A stretch of DNA of 64,000 bases from Tabrizicola caldifontis (lineage in GTDB: Bacteria > Pseudomonadota > Alphaproteobacteria > Rhodobacterales > Rhodobacteraceae), in NCBI RefSeq assembly GCF_004762095.1, contig NZ_SIJH01000014.1:1-64000 (forward strand), given 5' to 3'. Numbering within the stretch: the first letter of the stretch is position 1; each line of letters begins with the position of its first letter. Shown one piece after another: positions 9,237 to 17,261 of this stretch. Position numbers and translations under genes: made by a program. The notes beneath the pieces are model-generated. The model ran no database searches. It saw nothing but the letters and a program-made list of their open reading frames with translations, and had not been told where the DNA came from.

Positions 9237-10069
9237 TTGACGGCTCCTGCGGTGATCCCGCGGATCAGCTGCCGCGAGAAGATGAGGTAGAGGACAAGGA
9301 CGGGAACGATAGCCAGCGACAGCGCGGCAAGGACGGCATTCCAGTTGGTGACGAACTGCCCGATGAAGACCTGTGCGCCAAGCGTGACGGTCTTGGTCTG
9401 TTCGGCCGGAGCCAGGATCAGCGGGAACCAGAGGTCATTCCAGATCGGGATCATGGTAAAGACCGCAACGGTTGCCATGGCCGGCCGCACCAGCGGCAGG
9501 ACGAGGGTAAAGAAGATGCGGTATTCCGACAGCCCATCGATGCGCCCTGCATCCTTCAGATCCTTCGAGACCGACTTCATGAACTCGGACAGGATGAAGA
9601 TGGCCAGCGGCAGCCCCTGCGCCGTGTAGACCAGGATGAGCGCAGTCAGTGTGTTCACCAGGCCTGTGGCCACCATGATTTCCAGGATTGCCACCGTGCC
9701 CAGACGGATCGGGATCATGATGCCGAGGGCAAGGTAAAGGCCCATCAGGGTGTTTCCCTTGAAGCGGTATTCGCTCAATGCGAAGGCCGCCATGGCGCCG
9801 AACAGAAGGACGAAGAACAGGCTGGCCACGGTCACGATCAGGCTGTTCTGGAAGTAAAGCAGGAAATCGCCCTGCTTCAGCACCGTCTGATAGCCCACCA
9901 GGTCGAAGTTGGCTGGCATCGGCAGGGCTAGCGGATCGGCAAAGATGGCCTTGCGGCTCTTGAAGCTGTTGATGACGATGACGAAGACCGGAAACAGCGC
10001 GATCAGCGTATAGGTCAGAAGGACCGCGTGGGCTGCAATCGTTCGGCCAAGTGAGGTGCGCGCGCTCAT
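9233..10069 (-). CDS. Sugar ABC transporter permease (MalG/UgpE type)
   Basis: A 278-residue inner-membrane permease with about six hydrophobic segments, starting at LLTYTLIALFPVFVIVI. The EAA-type loop that contacts the ATPase is at about residues 168-190 (KDLKDAGRIDGLSEYRIFF). The start at 10069 overlaps the stop of the partner permease by one base (TGATG), fixing the N-terminus. It pairs with 10069-10989 to form the membrane channel. CUT1-type sugar importer by layout. Confidence 0.9.
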   Translation of the reverse strand: MSARTSLGRTIAAHAVLLTYTLIALFPVFVIVINSFKSRKAIFADPLALPMPANFDLVGYQTVLKQGDFLLYFQNSLIVTVASLFFVLLFGAMAAFALSEYRFKGNTLMGLYLALGIMIPIRLGTVAILEIMVATGLVNTLTALILVYTAQGLPLAIFILSEFMKSVSKDLKDAGRIDGLSEYRIFFTLVLPLVRPAMATVAVFTMIPIWNDLWFPLILAPAEQTKTVTLGAQVFIGQFVTNWNAVLAALSLAIVPVLVLYLIFSRQLIRGITAGAVK

Positions 10070-10989
10070 CAGAACTGATACCTCCGCAGGCGGGTCTGGA
10101 TGCCGAACAGGTAAAGGCAGACGCCGATCAGGATGATGCCGAACATCGAACCCGCGATGGCCGAGCCCATGTAGGGATCGCCCAGTTGCAGCTGGAAGCC
10201 GAAGAAGGTGCGATAAAGGAAGGTTCCGAGGATATCGGTCGAGAAGTTGGGCCCCGCAAGTGCCCCCTGCGCCACATAGATCAGGTCGAAGGCGTTGAAG
10301 TTGCCAACAAAAGTCAGGATCGAGATGATGCCGATACTGGGCAGGATCAGCGGCAGCTTGATCTTCCAGAACTGCGACCAGCCGGTGATCCCGTCCATCT
10401 CGGCGGCCTCGATCACCTCGTCGGGGATCGACAGAAGAGCGGCATAGATCAGCATCATCGGAATGCCGACGAATTGCCAGACCGACACCAGCGCCAAGGT
10501 GGTCAGCGCGGTTTCCTCCTTGCCCAGCCAGGGCTGGAACAGCGATTTCAGCCCCACAAGGTCCAGAAGGCCGGGGGCGATGCCCCAGATCGGCGACAGG
10601 ATCAGCTTCCAGACGAAGCCGACGATGACGAAGGAAAGGATCGTGGGGATGAAGATCGCCGTGCGGTAGAACGCCGCCATCCGCAGGCGCGGGGTCGAAA
10701 GGATCGCCGCCAGTGCGATGCCGATCGGATTCTGGACCAGCATGTGGATCACGAAGAACCAGGTGTTGTTGGCCAGCGCGTTCCAGAAGGCGTCGGACCA
10801 CAGCGCGTCGCCGAACAGGCGGGCAAAGTTCGCCAGCCCGACAAAGACCCGCTCGCCAGCCGCGTCCTTGTTGAACAGCGACTGCGCCAGGGTTCCGAAC
10901 AGGGGAATGATCATCAGGCTGGTGTAGACCAGCACGGCCGGGGCCAGAAACACGGCAATGTGCCAGCGCACGGGCTTACGCGAAGCCAT
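10069..10989 (-). CDS. Sugar ABC transporter permease (MalF/UgpA type)
   Basis: A 306-residue inner-membrane permease. The first membrane segment is IAVFLAPAVLVYTSLMIIP (about 11-29), about six segments in all, and the EAA loop is VIEAAEMDGITGWSQFWKI (about 191-209). It lies 79 bases after the binding-protein gene and overlaps the second permease by one base. Together with 9233-10069, 11069-12316 and 7076-8071 it makes a complete CUT1 importer, probably for an N-acetylated amino sugar or small muropeptide sugar given the catabolic genes next door. Confidence 0.9.
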   Translation of the reverse strand: MASRKPVRWHIAVFLAPAVLVYTSLMIIPLFGTLAQSLFNKDAAGERVFVGLANFARLFGDALWSDAFWNALANNTWFFVIHMLVQNPIGIALAAILSTPRLRMAAFYRTAIFIPTILSFVIVGFVWKLILSPIWGIAPGLLDLVGLKSLFQPWLGKEETALTTLALVSVWQFVGIPMMLIYAALLSIPDEVIEAAEMDGITGWSQFWKIKLPLILPSIGIISILTFVGNFNAFDLIYVAQGALAGPNFSTDILGTFLYRTFFGFQLQLGDPYMGSAIAGSMFGIILIGVCLYLFGIQTRLRRYQF

Positions 10990-11068
10990 GTTCGTTCCCT
11001 TTCATGCTGGTAAGGATTTTCAGGCAGGGTGCGGGGGGCGCAAGGCCCCCCGTCCCGAAGGATCTGGC

Positions 11069-12316
11069 CTATTTCTGCGGCTCATACCACGAAGCCAGAC
11101 CGGCTTGCAGGCGCGCGGCCGCAGCTTCCGGCGTCTCCGCACCACGGATCACGTTGGCCGCGGCATTCCAGGTCTCGTTCTCCAGGTTCGGCGTGCCGCG
11201 CGAAAGGATCTGGTAGGTGGACCGGATCGTGGACTGGCACTTCTGCCGCCAGGACACGAATTCCTGCGCCAGCGGGTCCGACATTTCGACCGGGGTCGAG
11301 TTCAGGCTGAAGAAGCCGGGCAGGGCATTGGCATAAAGCGCCGCGAATTCGGGCGAACCCACCCATTCCAGGAACACCTTGGCGGCCTCTGCGTTCGGCG
11401 ACTTCGCATTCAGGCCGATGGCGATGTCGGTGTGGTCGGAGATGTAGCAGGTATCGCCCGCAGCGCCCACCGGCGGCGGGAAGGCGCCCATCTTGAAATC
11501 GGCCTGGGCGTTGAAGCCCGCAATCTCCCACGAACCGGCCGGGTAGATCGCGGCGCGGCCGAGCGTGAAGAGGTTCTGGCTGTCCGGGTAGGTCTGGGCC
11601 TCGAAGCCGTCGCCCAGATAGTCCTTCCAGCGCGCCAGTTCGCGGAACGGCGCAACCCAAGGCTCGTCGGTCAGCTTCTGTTCGCCCTTGATCAGCGCCA
11701 GACGGCCCTCCTCGCCCTTCCAGTAGTTCGGCCCGATGTTCTGATAGCCCATCGTGGCGGCTTCCCACTGGTCGTTGGTGCCCATCGCCATCGGGATATA
11801 GGTGCCGTCTTCCTTGATCTTGTCGAGCACGGCGAAGAACTCGTCCCGGGTGGTCGGAACCGACAGGCCCAGTTGCTCGAAGGCATCGGCGTTGTAGATG
11901 AACCCGTGGATCACCGAGGCCATAGGCACGCAGAAGGTTGCGCTGCCGTCGTCGGTCTGCCAGGCCGACTTCGCAACCGGAGAGAAGTTCGCCATCGCTG
12001 CCAGATCCGAAAGGTCGGCCAGGTGGCCCTGGTTGTAAAGCTCGAGGCTGGCGTCGAACGGTCGGCAGGTGATCAGGTCACCGGCCGATCCCGCGGCAAG
12101 CTTGGAGTTCAGCACCGCATTGTATTCCGCCGGGGCCGAGGGGGCGAAAACCACCTTGATGTCGGGATGCTGCGCCTCGAAGGCCGGGATGATCGTGTCC
12201 TGCCAGATGGTCAGGTCATCGTTGCGCCAGCTTTCGATGGTCAGCGTGGTTTCGGCCAGCGCCGGACCGGCAAGCAGCGTGCTGGTCAGAAGCGCGAGGC
12301 GGATTTTTCTGGTCAT
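11069..12316 (-). CDS. Sugar ABC transporter periplasmic binding protein
   Basis: A 415-residue CUT1 solute-binding protein. Signal peptide at residues 1-21 (KIRLALLTSTLLAGPALAE, cut after ALA). The mature part starts TTLTIESWRNDD, typical of the MalE/UgpB family, with the NDQWEAATMGYQNI ligand-pocket region in the middle. It lies between murQ-like (upstream) and the two permease genes. The predicted ligand is GlcNAc, MurNAc or a disaccharide of these, from context only. Confidence 0.9.
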   Translation of the reverse strand: MTRKIRLALLTSTLLAGPALAETTLTIESWRNDDLTIWQDTIIPAFEAQHPDIKVVFAPSAPAEYNAVLNSKLAAGSAGDLITCRPFDASLELYNQGHLADLSDLAAMANFSPVAKSAWQTDDGSATFCVPMASVIHGFIYNADAFEQLGLSVPTTRDEFFAVLDKIKEDGTYIPMAMGTNDQWEAATMGYQNIGPNYWKGEEGRLALIKGEQKLTDEPWVAPFRELARWKDYLGDGFEAQTYPDSQNLFTLGRAAIYPAGSWEIAGFNAQADFKMGAFPPPVGAAGDTCYISDHTDIAIGLNAKSPNAEAAKVFLEWVGSPEFAALYANALPGFFSLNSTPVEMSDPLAQEFVSWRQKCQSTIRSTYQILSRGTPNLENETWNAAANVIRGAETPEAAAARLQAGLASWYEPQK

Positions 12317-12359
12317 TCTCGGTCTCCCTGTTGGGGCATATCGCCCGGTGGTCTTCGTG

Positions 12360-13244
12360 TCAGGTGTTCATCGCAGCGGCCAGATGGCCGCCCGCGCTTG
12401 CCAGCCGCGCCAGCGCAGCCTCGGGCGACGCGCCTCGTGCGACCAGCACGGCGGCCTTTACCGCCCCCCCCGTCCGATTCAGGGCGACGCGGGCGGCTGC
12501 GGTCTCTACCCCCGCCACATGGGCGACGATCCGTGCCGCACGGTCGCGGAGCTTGGCATTGTCGGCGATCACGTTCACCATCATGCCATCATGGATATGC
12601 CCCAGACGCACGCCTGTCAGCACCGAGATGAGGTTCAGCGCCACCTTCTGCGCCGTTGCAGCGCCCAGACGGGTAGACCCGGCCACGATCTCGGCCCCCG
12701 TGTCCAGCAGAACCGGCACATCGGCGGCTGTAAGCAGGGCCGAGCCTGCGACATTGGCGATGCCGATGATCCTGGCCCCCGCCGCCGCGGCCCCCTCGGC
12801 AACTTTCAGCGTATAGGGCGTCGTGCCCGAGGCCGAGACAGTTATCACCACATCGCCGGGCCGAAGCCCGGCGCGGGCAAGGTCGGCAGCGGCAAGGGCC
12901 GGGTTGTCCTCGACCCCGCCGGTCATCTTGAGCAGTGCATCTGCCCCTCCTGCAAACAGCATCGGCGTCCGCTCGGTGGGGATGCCAAAGGTGCCCAGAA
13001 GTTCCAGGCAGTCGGCCAGCGCCATAAGGCCGGAGGATCCGGCGCCGGCATAGGCCAGCTTGCCGCCGTTGCGCAGCGCCTCGGCCGCAAGGTCGGCAGC
13101 CCTTTCCAGCGCAGGAAGCGCTGGGCGCACTGCCGCAAGGGCGCCCAGCTGGGCGTCAAGCGCGCGTGACAATACCTGATCCGCCGGGGCCAGATGCAGG
13201 CCTTGCGCCAGTGGATGCAGTGCCTCGGTCGAATGGTCGGCCAT
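12360..13244 (-). CDS. murQ: N-acetylmuramic acid 6-phosphate etherase (MurQ-like)
   Basis: A 294-residue SIS-domain protein. MurQ cleaves the lactyl ether of MurNAc-6-phosphate to GlcNAc-6-phosphate and D-lactate. Matching features: the sugar-phosphate site GAGSSG (67-72) and SASGTTPY (137-144), candidate catalytic Glu 91 (GIPTERT) and Glu 112 (GGVEDN), and the EIVAGSTRL...TAQK..LN block. It is divergent from the classic enzyme, where GAGTSGRLG is usual and here GAGSSGLMA is found. It is the first gene of the minus-strand operon, facing the kinase gene across a shared regulatory region. A related phosphosugar lyase or isomerase remains possible. Confidence 0.75.
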   Translation of the reverse strand: MADHSTEALHPLAQGLHLAPADQVLSRALDAQLGALAAVRPALPALERAADLAAEALRNGGKLAYAGAGSSGLMALADCLELLGTFGIPTERTPMLFAGGADALLKMTGGVEDNPALAAADLARAGLRPGDVVITVSASGTTPYTLKVAEGAAAAGARIIGIANVAGSALLTAADVPVLLDTGAEIVAGSTRLGAATAQKVALNLISVLTGVRLGHIHDGMMVNVIADNAKLRDRAARIVAHVAGVETAAARVALNRTGGAVKAAVLVARGASPEAALARLASAGGHLAAAMNT

Positions 13245-13278
13245 GTGATTCCTCCTTGATCAGGATAATGCCAAAACA

Positions 13279-13385
13279 ATACCACTTGTAAAGCTTCATC
13301 TTCCATCTACGGATTTTTCGGCGCAATATTGTGCCTTAAGAATACCTCAAAGATACTGCTTTCAAAATGGTATCTTTTTGGTATT
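13279..13385. promoter_or_regulatory. Divergent promoter/operator with repeated GGTATC/GGTATT boxes
   Basis: The AT-rich 163-base gap between murQ and the kinase gene carries a large inverted repeat: AATACCTCAAAGATACT (13341-13357) and GGTATCTTTTTGGTATT (13369-13385), matching at 14 of 17 positions when one arm is complemented. Within each arm the boxes repeat every 11 bases, one helical turn. A further ATACCA is at 13279-13284 on the murQ side. A possible -10, TATTAT (13382-13387), overlaps the repeat, as expected for a repressor site. The likely binder is the GntR/HutC regulator encoded at 14247. Confidence 0.6.
13320..13335. promoter_or_regulatory. Second palindrome in the divergent amino-sugar promoter
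   Basis: GGCGCAATATTGTGCC is a 16-base palindrome with one mismatched pair, central between the two divergent genes. It is unlike the GGTAT boxes, so it may bind a different regulator or form part of the murQ promoter. No binder can be named from the sequence. Confidence 0.4.
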
Positions 13386-13407
13386 ATTTTCTCACAAGGG
13401 GATTCGC

Positions 13408-14247
13408 ATGGACCTGTATCTGGGCATAGACGGTGGGGGGACCGGCTGCCGTGCGGCGGTTGCCGATGCTTCAGGCCGCATCCTGGGGCGCGGTGCGGCT
13501 GGCCCTGCCAATATCGCCAGCGATGTCCTGGGCGCGCGCGACAACATCCTGGCAGCCGCAAACAAGGCCCTTGCCGAGGCCGACTGTCCCCCCGATGCCA
13601 TTGCGCGCCTTGCTGCCGGGCTGGGCCTTGCCGGGGCCAACGCGGCAGGTGCGGCGCAGGCCTTGCGACGGGCTCTGCCGTTCACGCGCCTGCGGATCGA
13701 GACCGATGGTCATGCGGCTGTCAGGGGCGCGCTTGGCGGCCATGATGGAATCGTTGCCGCAATCGGCACGGGGTCTGTCTTTGCCCGGCAAAGCGGCGGT
13801 GTCATCCGCCAGATCGGAGGCTGGGGGCTGGTTCTGGGCGACCAGGGCAGCGGGGCCTGGCTGGGGCGGGGCCTTCTGGCAGAGGTGCTGGCGGGGCTGG
13901 ATGGATTCCGGCCGATGACGCCCTTGCTGCAACAGGTTGCCGCCCAATACGGCGGCAAGGAGGGGATCATCGCCTTCTCGCTTTCGGCCCGACCGGCAGA
14001 CTTTGCCGCTCTTGCCCCGCGCATCCTGGACAGCGCAGACCCGGTGGCGCAGCTTCTGCTGGCCCGGGCAACCGATGACGTCGCGGCGGCGATCTCGGTA
14101 ATTCAGGGCGACCGTCCGCTTCCGGTGACCTTCATCGGCGGGCTCGGCCCTGCCCATGCCGAAAGGCTGGCAGGGCGCTGGCCGATCCGTCCGTCGCAGG
14201 GTACCGCGCTGGACGGGGCGCTGATGCTGGCGCGGGAGGCTGCGTGA
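13408..14247 (+). CDS. BadF/BadG-type N-acetylhexosamine kinase (GlcNAc/MurNAc kinase-like)
   Basis: A 279-residue ASKHA-fold kinase. Phosphate-1 motif LGIDGGGT (5-12), a second GTGS motif (GIVAAIGTGSVF) and a GGWGLVLGDQGSGAWLG block typical of the GlcNAc kinase/BadF family. It would phosphorylate imported GlcNAc and possibly MurNAc at O6; Clostridium MurK of this family accepts both. The start ATG follows AAGGGG. It overlaps the GntR gene by one base and opens the plus-strand amino-sugar operon. Substrate is inferred from neighbouring murQ and nagA. Confidence 0.8.
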   Translation: MDLYLGIDGGGTGCRAAVADASGRILGRGAAGPANIASDVLGARDNILAAANKALAEADCPPDAIARLAAGLGLAGANAAGAAQALRRALPFTRLRIETDGHAAVRGALGGHDGIVAAIGTGSVFARQSGGVIRQIGGWGLVLGDQGSGAWLGRGLLAEVLAGLDGFRPMTPLLQQVAAQYGGKEGIIAFSLSARPADFAALAPRILDSADPVAQLLLARATDDVAAAISVIQGDRPLPVTFIGGLGPAHAERLAGRWPIRPSQGTALDGALMLAREAA

Positions 14248-15014
14248 TGGACGGGCTGTTCTCACCCGAGGGGTTCGGCGATGGCGCAGGGCCGCTTTAC
14301 CTGCAACTTCAGCGCCGGCTGGTGGATGCCATGGCGCAGGGCGCGCTGCCGCCCGGATCAAGCCTTCCGGCAGAGCGCGACATAGCGGCGATGACCGGGC
14401 TTTCCCGCGTGACGGTGAGGAAGGCGATCGAGGCGCTGGTCGCCTCGGGCCAGCTGGTGCAGAAGCGCGGTTCCGGCACCTATGTCGCGCCGCGCGTTGA
14501 ACGGCTGGAGCAGGCATTGTCGCTGCTGACCAGCTTCACGGAAGACATGGCCCGGCGCGGCAAGTCGGTGGAATCGGTCTGGATCAGCCGGTCGGTGCAG
14601 CCGCCCACGCCGGAAGAGGTGATGGCCCTTGGCCTTGGCGCCGGCGACCGGGTCGCGCGGCTGGAACGGGTGCGGCGATCGGACGGTGTACCGCTGGCCA
14701 TCGAACGCGCCTCGATTCCGACACAGGTTCTTCCCGACCCGGAGGTGGTCGGCAGCTCGCTTTATGCCGTGCTGGAAAGATCCGGCCATCGCCCCGTGCG
14801 CGCGGTGCAGCGGATTTCGGCCGCCAATCTTGGTCCGCGGGATGCCGAGCTGCTGGGCGTGGCCCCGGGCGCTGCAGGGCTGAAGATCGAGCGCATCGGC
14901 TATCTGGCCAATGGCCGGGTGGTGGAATTCACCCGCTCGCTCTACCGGGGCGACGCATATGATTTCGCGGTGGAGCTGAAGCTTGCACCGGAACCGGAAA
15001 GGCCGCCAGCATGA
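14247..15014 (+). CDS. GntR/HutC-family transcriptional regulator
   Basis: A 255-residue regulator. N-terminal winged helix about 15-80, with the typical PLYLQLQRRLVDAMAQG and SLPAERDIAAMTGLSRVTVRKAIEAL pattern in two parts and GSGTYV at the wing. C-terminal UTRA ligand domain about 95-250. NagR/DasR-type members sense GlcN-6-P or GlcNAc-6-P. ATG 14247 (TGATG overlap, GGGAGG at good distance) is preferred over GTG 14244. It is coupled to the kinase and to the next gene, so it is probably the local regulator acting on the repeats at 13341-13385. Confidence 0.88.
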   Translation: MDGLFSPEGFGDGAGPLYLQLQRRLVDAMAQGALPPGSSLPAERDIAAMTGLSRVTVRKAIEALVASGQLVQKRGSGTYVAPRVERLEQALSLLTSFTEDMARRGKSVESVWISRSVQPPTPEEVMALGLGAGDRVARLERVRRSDGVPLAIERASIPTQVLPDPEVVGSSLYAVLERSGHRPVRAVQRISAANLGPRDAELLGVAPGAAGLKIERIGYLANGRVVEFTRSLYRGDAYDFAVELKLAPEPERPPA

Positions 15015-16036
15015 CCCAATCCCACATGGCCCGCGAAGTGGCCGAAATACCGGAGGCCGCGCGGCGGTTCCTGGCTTTGGCGACCGCTTCGATCGCACAG
15101 GCGGCCGAGGCGATGCGCCGCGCCGATCCCGACGTGATCGTGACCGTGGCACGCGGGTCGTCGGATCATGCCGCGACCTATGTGAAATATGCAGTCGAAT
15201 TGCTGGCTGGGGTGCCGGTGGCAAGCGTCGGACCATCGGTCGCCTCGATCTACCGCCGTCCGCTGCGGCTGCGCCGGGGGGCCTGCATCGGTATCTCCCA
15301 ATCCGGCCAGAGCCCGGACATCGTTGAAATGATGCGGGCGGCAGCCCAGGGGGGGGCGCTGACCGTGGCGATCACCAACCACGCGAACAGCCCGATGGCA
15401 AAGGCTTCGGCGCATTGCCTTGCCTTGCAGGCCGGGGCCGAAAACAGCGTGGCGGCGACCAAGACCTTCGTGATCTCGGTCCTTGCCGGGCTGGCGCTGC
15501 TGGCCGAGTGGCAGCAGGACGACAGCCTGCGCGCCGCCGTGGCCAGGCTGCCAGAGGCCTTTGCCCAGGCGCTGACGATGGACTGGTCGCCCCTGGCCGC
15601 ACGGTTGGCTCGGGCGCAGTCCCTTTATGTGCTGGGGCGCGGGCCGGCCTTTGCCATCGCGAACGAGGCGGCGCTGAAATTCAAGGAAACCTGTGGCCTT
15701 CACGCTGAAAGCTTCTCGGCGGCAGAGGTGCTGCACGGGCCTTCGGCCATTGTCCAGGCGCAGTTCCCGGTTCTGGCGCTGGGTGTGGAGGATGCCGCAC
15801 TGCCCCGCCTGCGCGAGACCGCCGAGCGGCTGGCGGTACAGGGGGCTGACGTGTTCCTGACCGGGGCTGACGCACCGGGGGCCACCCGCCTGCCCAGCCT
15901 GCCCGACCTGCACCCGCTGTGTTCGCCGCTGGTCCTGTCGGTCAGCTTCTACGCCTTCATCGAAGGCCTTGCCCGCCGCCGGGGGTTCGACCCCGACGTG
16001 CCCCCCCATCTTCGCAAGGTGACGGAAACAGTATGA
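15011..16036 (+). CDS. SIS-domain glucosamine-6-phosphate deaminase (NagB-II/AgaS-like)
   Basis: A 341-residue protein with two SIS domains, like the isomerase half of GlmS without the glutaminase. Motifs: ARGSSDHAA, SQSGQSPDIVE, ENSVAATKTF and a C-terminal HGP segment. Members (NagB-II) convert GlcN-6-P to fructose-6-P and ammonia, replacing the classic NagB. ATGA overlap with the GntR gene and with nagA. Given nagA directly downstream, the deaminase role is more likely than GlmS-like synthesis. Confidence 0.85.
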   Translation: MTQSHMAREVAEIPEAARRFLALATASIAQAAEAMRRADPDVIVTVARGSSDHAATYVKYAVELLAGVPVASVGPSVASIYRRPLRLRRGACIGISQSGQSPDIVEMMRAAAQGGALTVAITNHANSPMAKASAHCLALQAGAENSVAATKTFVISVLAGLALLAEWQQDDSLRAAVARLPEAFAQALTMDWSPLAARLARAQSLYVLGRGPAFAIANEAALKFKETCGLHAESFSAAEVLHGPSAIVQAQFPVLALGVEDAALPRLRETAERLAVQGADVFLTGADAPGATRLPSLPDLHPLCSPLVLSVSFYAFIEGLARRRGFDPDVPPHLRKVTETV

Positions 16037-17148
16037 CTGCGCAGATCTTCACCGGCGCGGCGGTCTTTGACGGCACCCATCTGCACCACGGGGCAAGCCT
16101 GAGGGTCGAAGACGGCATCGTCACCGAAGCCGGCCCCGGAGAGGAGGTTCGGCTGCACGGCGGCATCCTTGCGCCGGGGTTCCTGGACCTTCAGGTGAAT
16201 GGGGCAGGCGGGCGGATGGTGGATGCAGGCTGCACCGCCGGCTGGCTGGCCGAAATGTGCGCGATCCATGCCCGGCTGGGGGCGACGGGCATTCTGCCCA
16301 CGCTGATCACGGACACGCCCGAGGCCACATCCGCGGTGATCGCTGCGGGCATCAAGGCGGCACAGGCCGGCACATCCGGCTTTCTGGGCCTGCATCTGGA
16401 AGGCCCGCATCTCGACCCTCGCCGCAAAGGCGCGCATGATCCCGCCCTGATCCGTCCGATGACCGATGGCGACCTCTCTCTCCTGCTCGAGGCCGCGCGG
16501 CATCTGCCTTCGCTGCTGGTCACCGTCGCGCCGGAAAGTGTCACGGCAGAGCAGATCGGGCAGCTCGCGGCGGCGGGCGTGGTGGTCAGCCTCGGCCATA
16601 CCGACTGCACCTGGGCCCAGGCGATGGCCGCCATCGCTGCGGGCGCGACCTGCGTGACGCATCTGTTCAACGCCATGAGCCAGCTGGGCAATCGCGAGCC
16701 GGGTCTTGTCGGCGCCGCGTTGACCCAGCCGGTCCATGTCGGGCTCATCGCCGATGGCATCCACGTTGCTCCGCCAGCGATCCGGATCGCCATGGCCGCA
16801 AGCGACCGGCTGTTTCTTGTCAGCGATGCGATGGCCTCTGCGGGCAGCGACCTGACCGAATTCACGCTGGGCGGACGCCGCATCCTGCGCCGCGACGGCC
16901 GGCTGACCCTGGAGGACGGCACGCTGGCCGGGGCCGACCTGACCCTGCCGCAAGCGGTGGGGGTGATGACCGGACTGGGCTTTCCGGTCGACGTGGCACT
17001 GGCCATGGGCACGGCGCGACCGGCAGCCTGCCTGGGCCGAAGCGCGGAACTGGGCCACCTGCTGCCGGGGCGCCGGGCGGACATGGTTCATGTCACGCCA
17101 GAGGGGAAGCTTCTTGGTGTCTGGCAAGCCGGGTCGCGGATCGTCTGA
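16033..17148 (+). CDS. nagA: N-acetylglucosamine-6-phosphate deacetylase
   Basis: A 371-residue amidohydrolase-fold deacetylase that removes acetate from GlcNAc-6-P in the cytoplasm. Metal and active-site motifs: LHLEGPHLDP (metal Glu), SLGHTDC (His), VTHLFNAMS (His) and VSDAMASAG (catalytic Asp). The N-terminal beta part and GILAPGFLDLQVNG are typical of NagA. The start ATG at 16033 overlaps the preceding stop (ATGA). It is the last gene of the operon, feeding NagB-II. Confidence 0.93.
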   Translation: MTAQIFTGAAVFDGTHLHHGASLRVEDGIVTEAGPGEEVRLHGGILAPGFLDLQVNGAGGRMVDAGCTAGWLAEMCAIHARLGATGILPTLITDTPEATSAVIAAGIKAAQAGTSGFLGLHLEGPHLDPRRKGAHDPALIRPMTDGDLSLLLEAARHLPSLLVTVAPESVTAEQIGQLAAAGVVVSLGHTDCTWAQAMAAIAAGATCVTHLFNAMSQLGNREPGLVGAALTQPVHVGLIADGIHVAPPAIRIAMAASDRLFLVSDAMASAGSDLTEFTLGGRRILRRDGRLTLEDGTLAGADLTLPQAVGVMTGLGFPVDVALAMGTARPAACLGRSAELGHLLPGRRADMVHVTPEGKLLGVWQAGSRIV

Positions 17149-17224
17149 CCCCGGCGCAATATGGCCCGATCACGGCCTTTCCCTAAAAGCCCGCAGGTTA
17201 AGGTTGGGGAAAGTGTCCTGGTGC

Positions 17225-17257
17225 TATCACCCGTAACGGGTGTGACAAAGGGTGATA
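17225..17257 (+). promoter_or_regulatory. Overlapping inverted repeats in the motB leader
   Basis: CACCCGT-A-ACGGGTG (17228-17242) is a perfect 7-bp palindrome around one base. The same left arm can instead pair further out: TATCACCC (17225-17232) with GGGTGATA (17250-17257). The second pairing would cover AAGGG, the likely ribosome-binding site of motB (ATG 17262). This could be a protein site or a leader switch. Confidence 0.4.
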
Positions 17258-17261
17258 CGGA

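Noticed and set aside
17195-17215. CtrA box before motB
   Set aside because: Only one half-site (TTAA) is present; the second half at the right spacing does not match.
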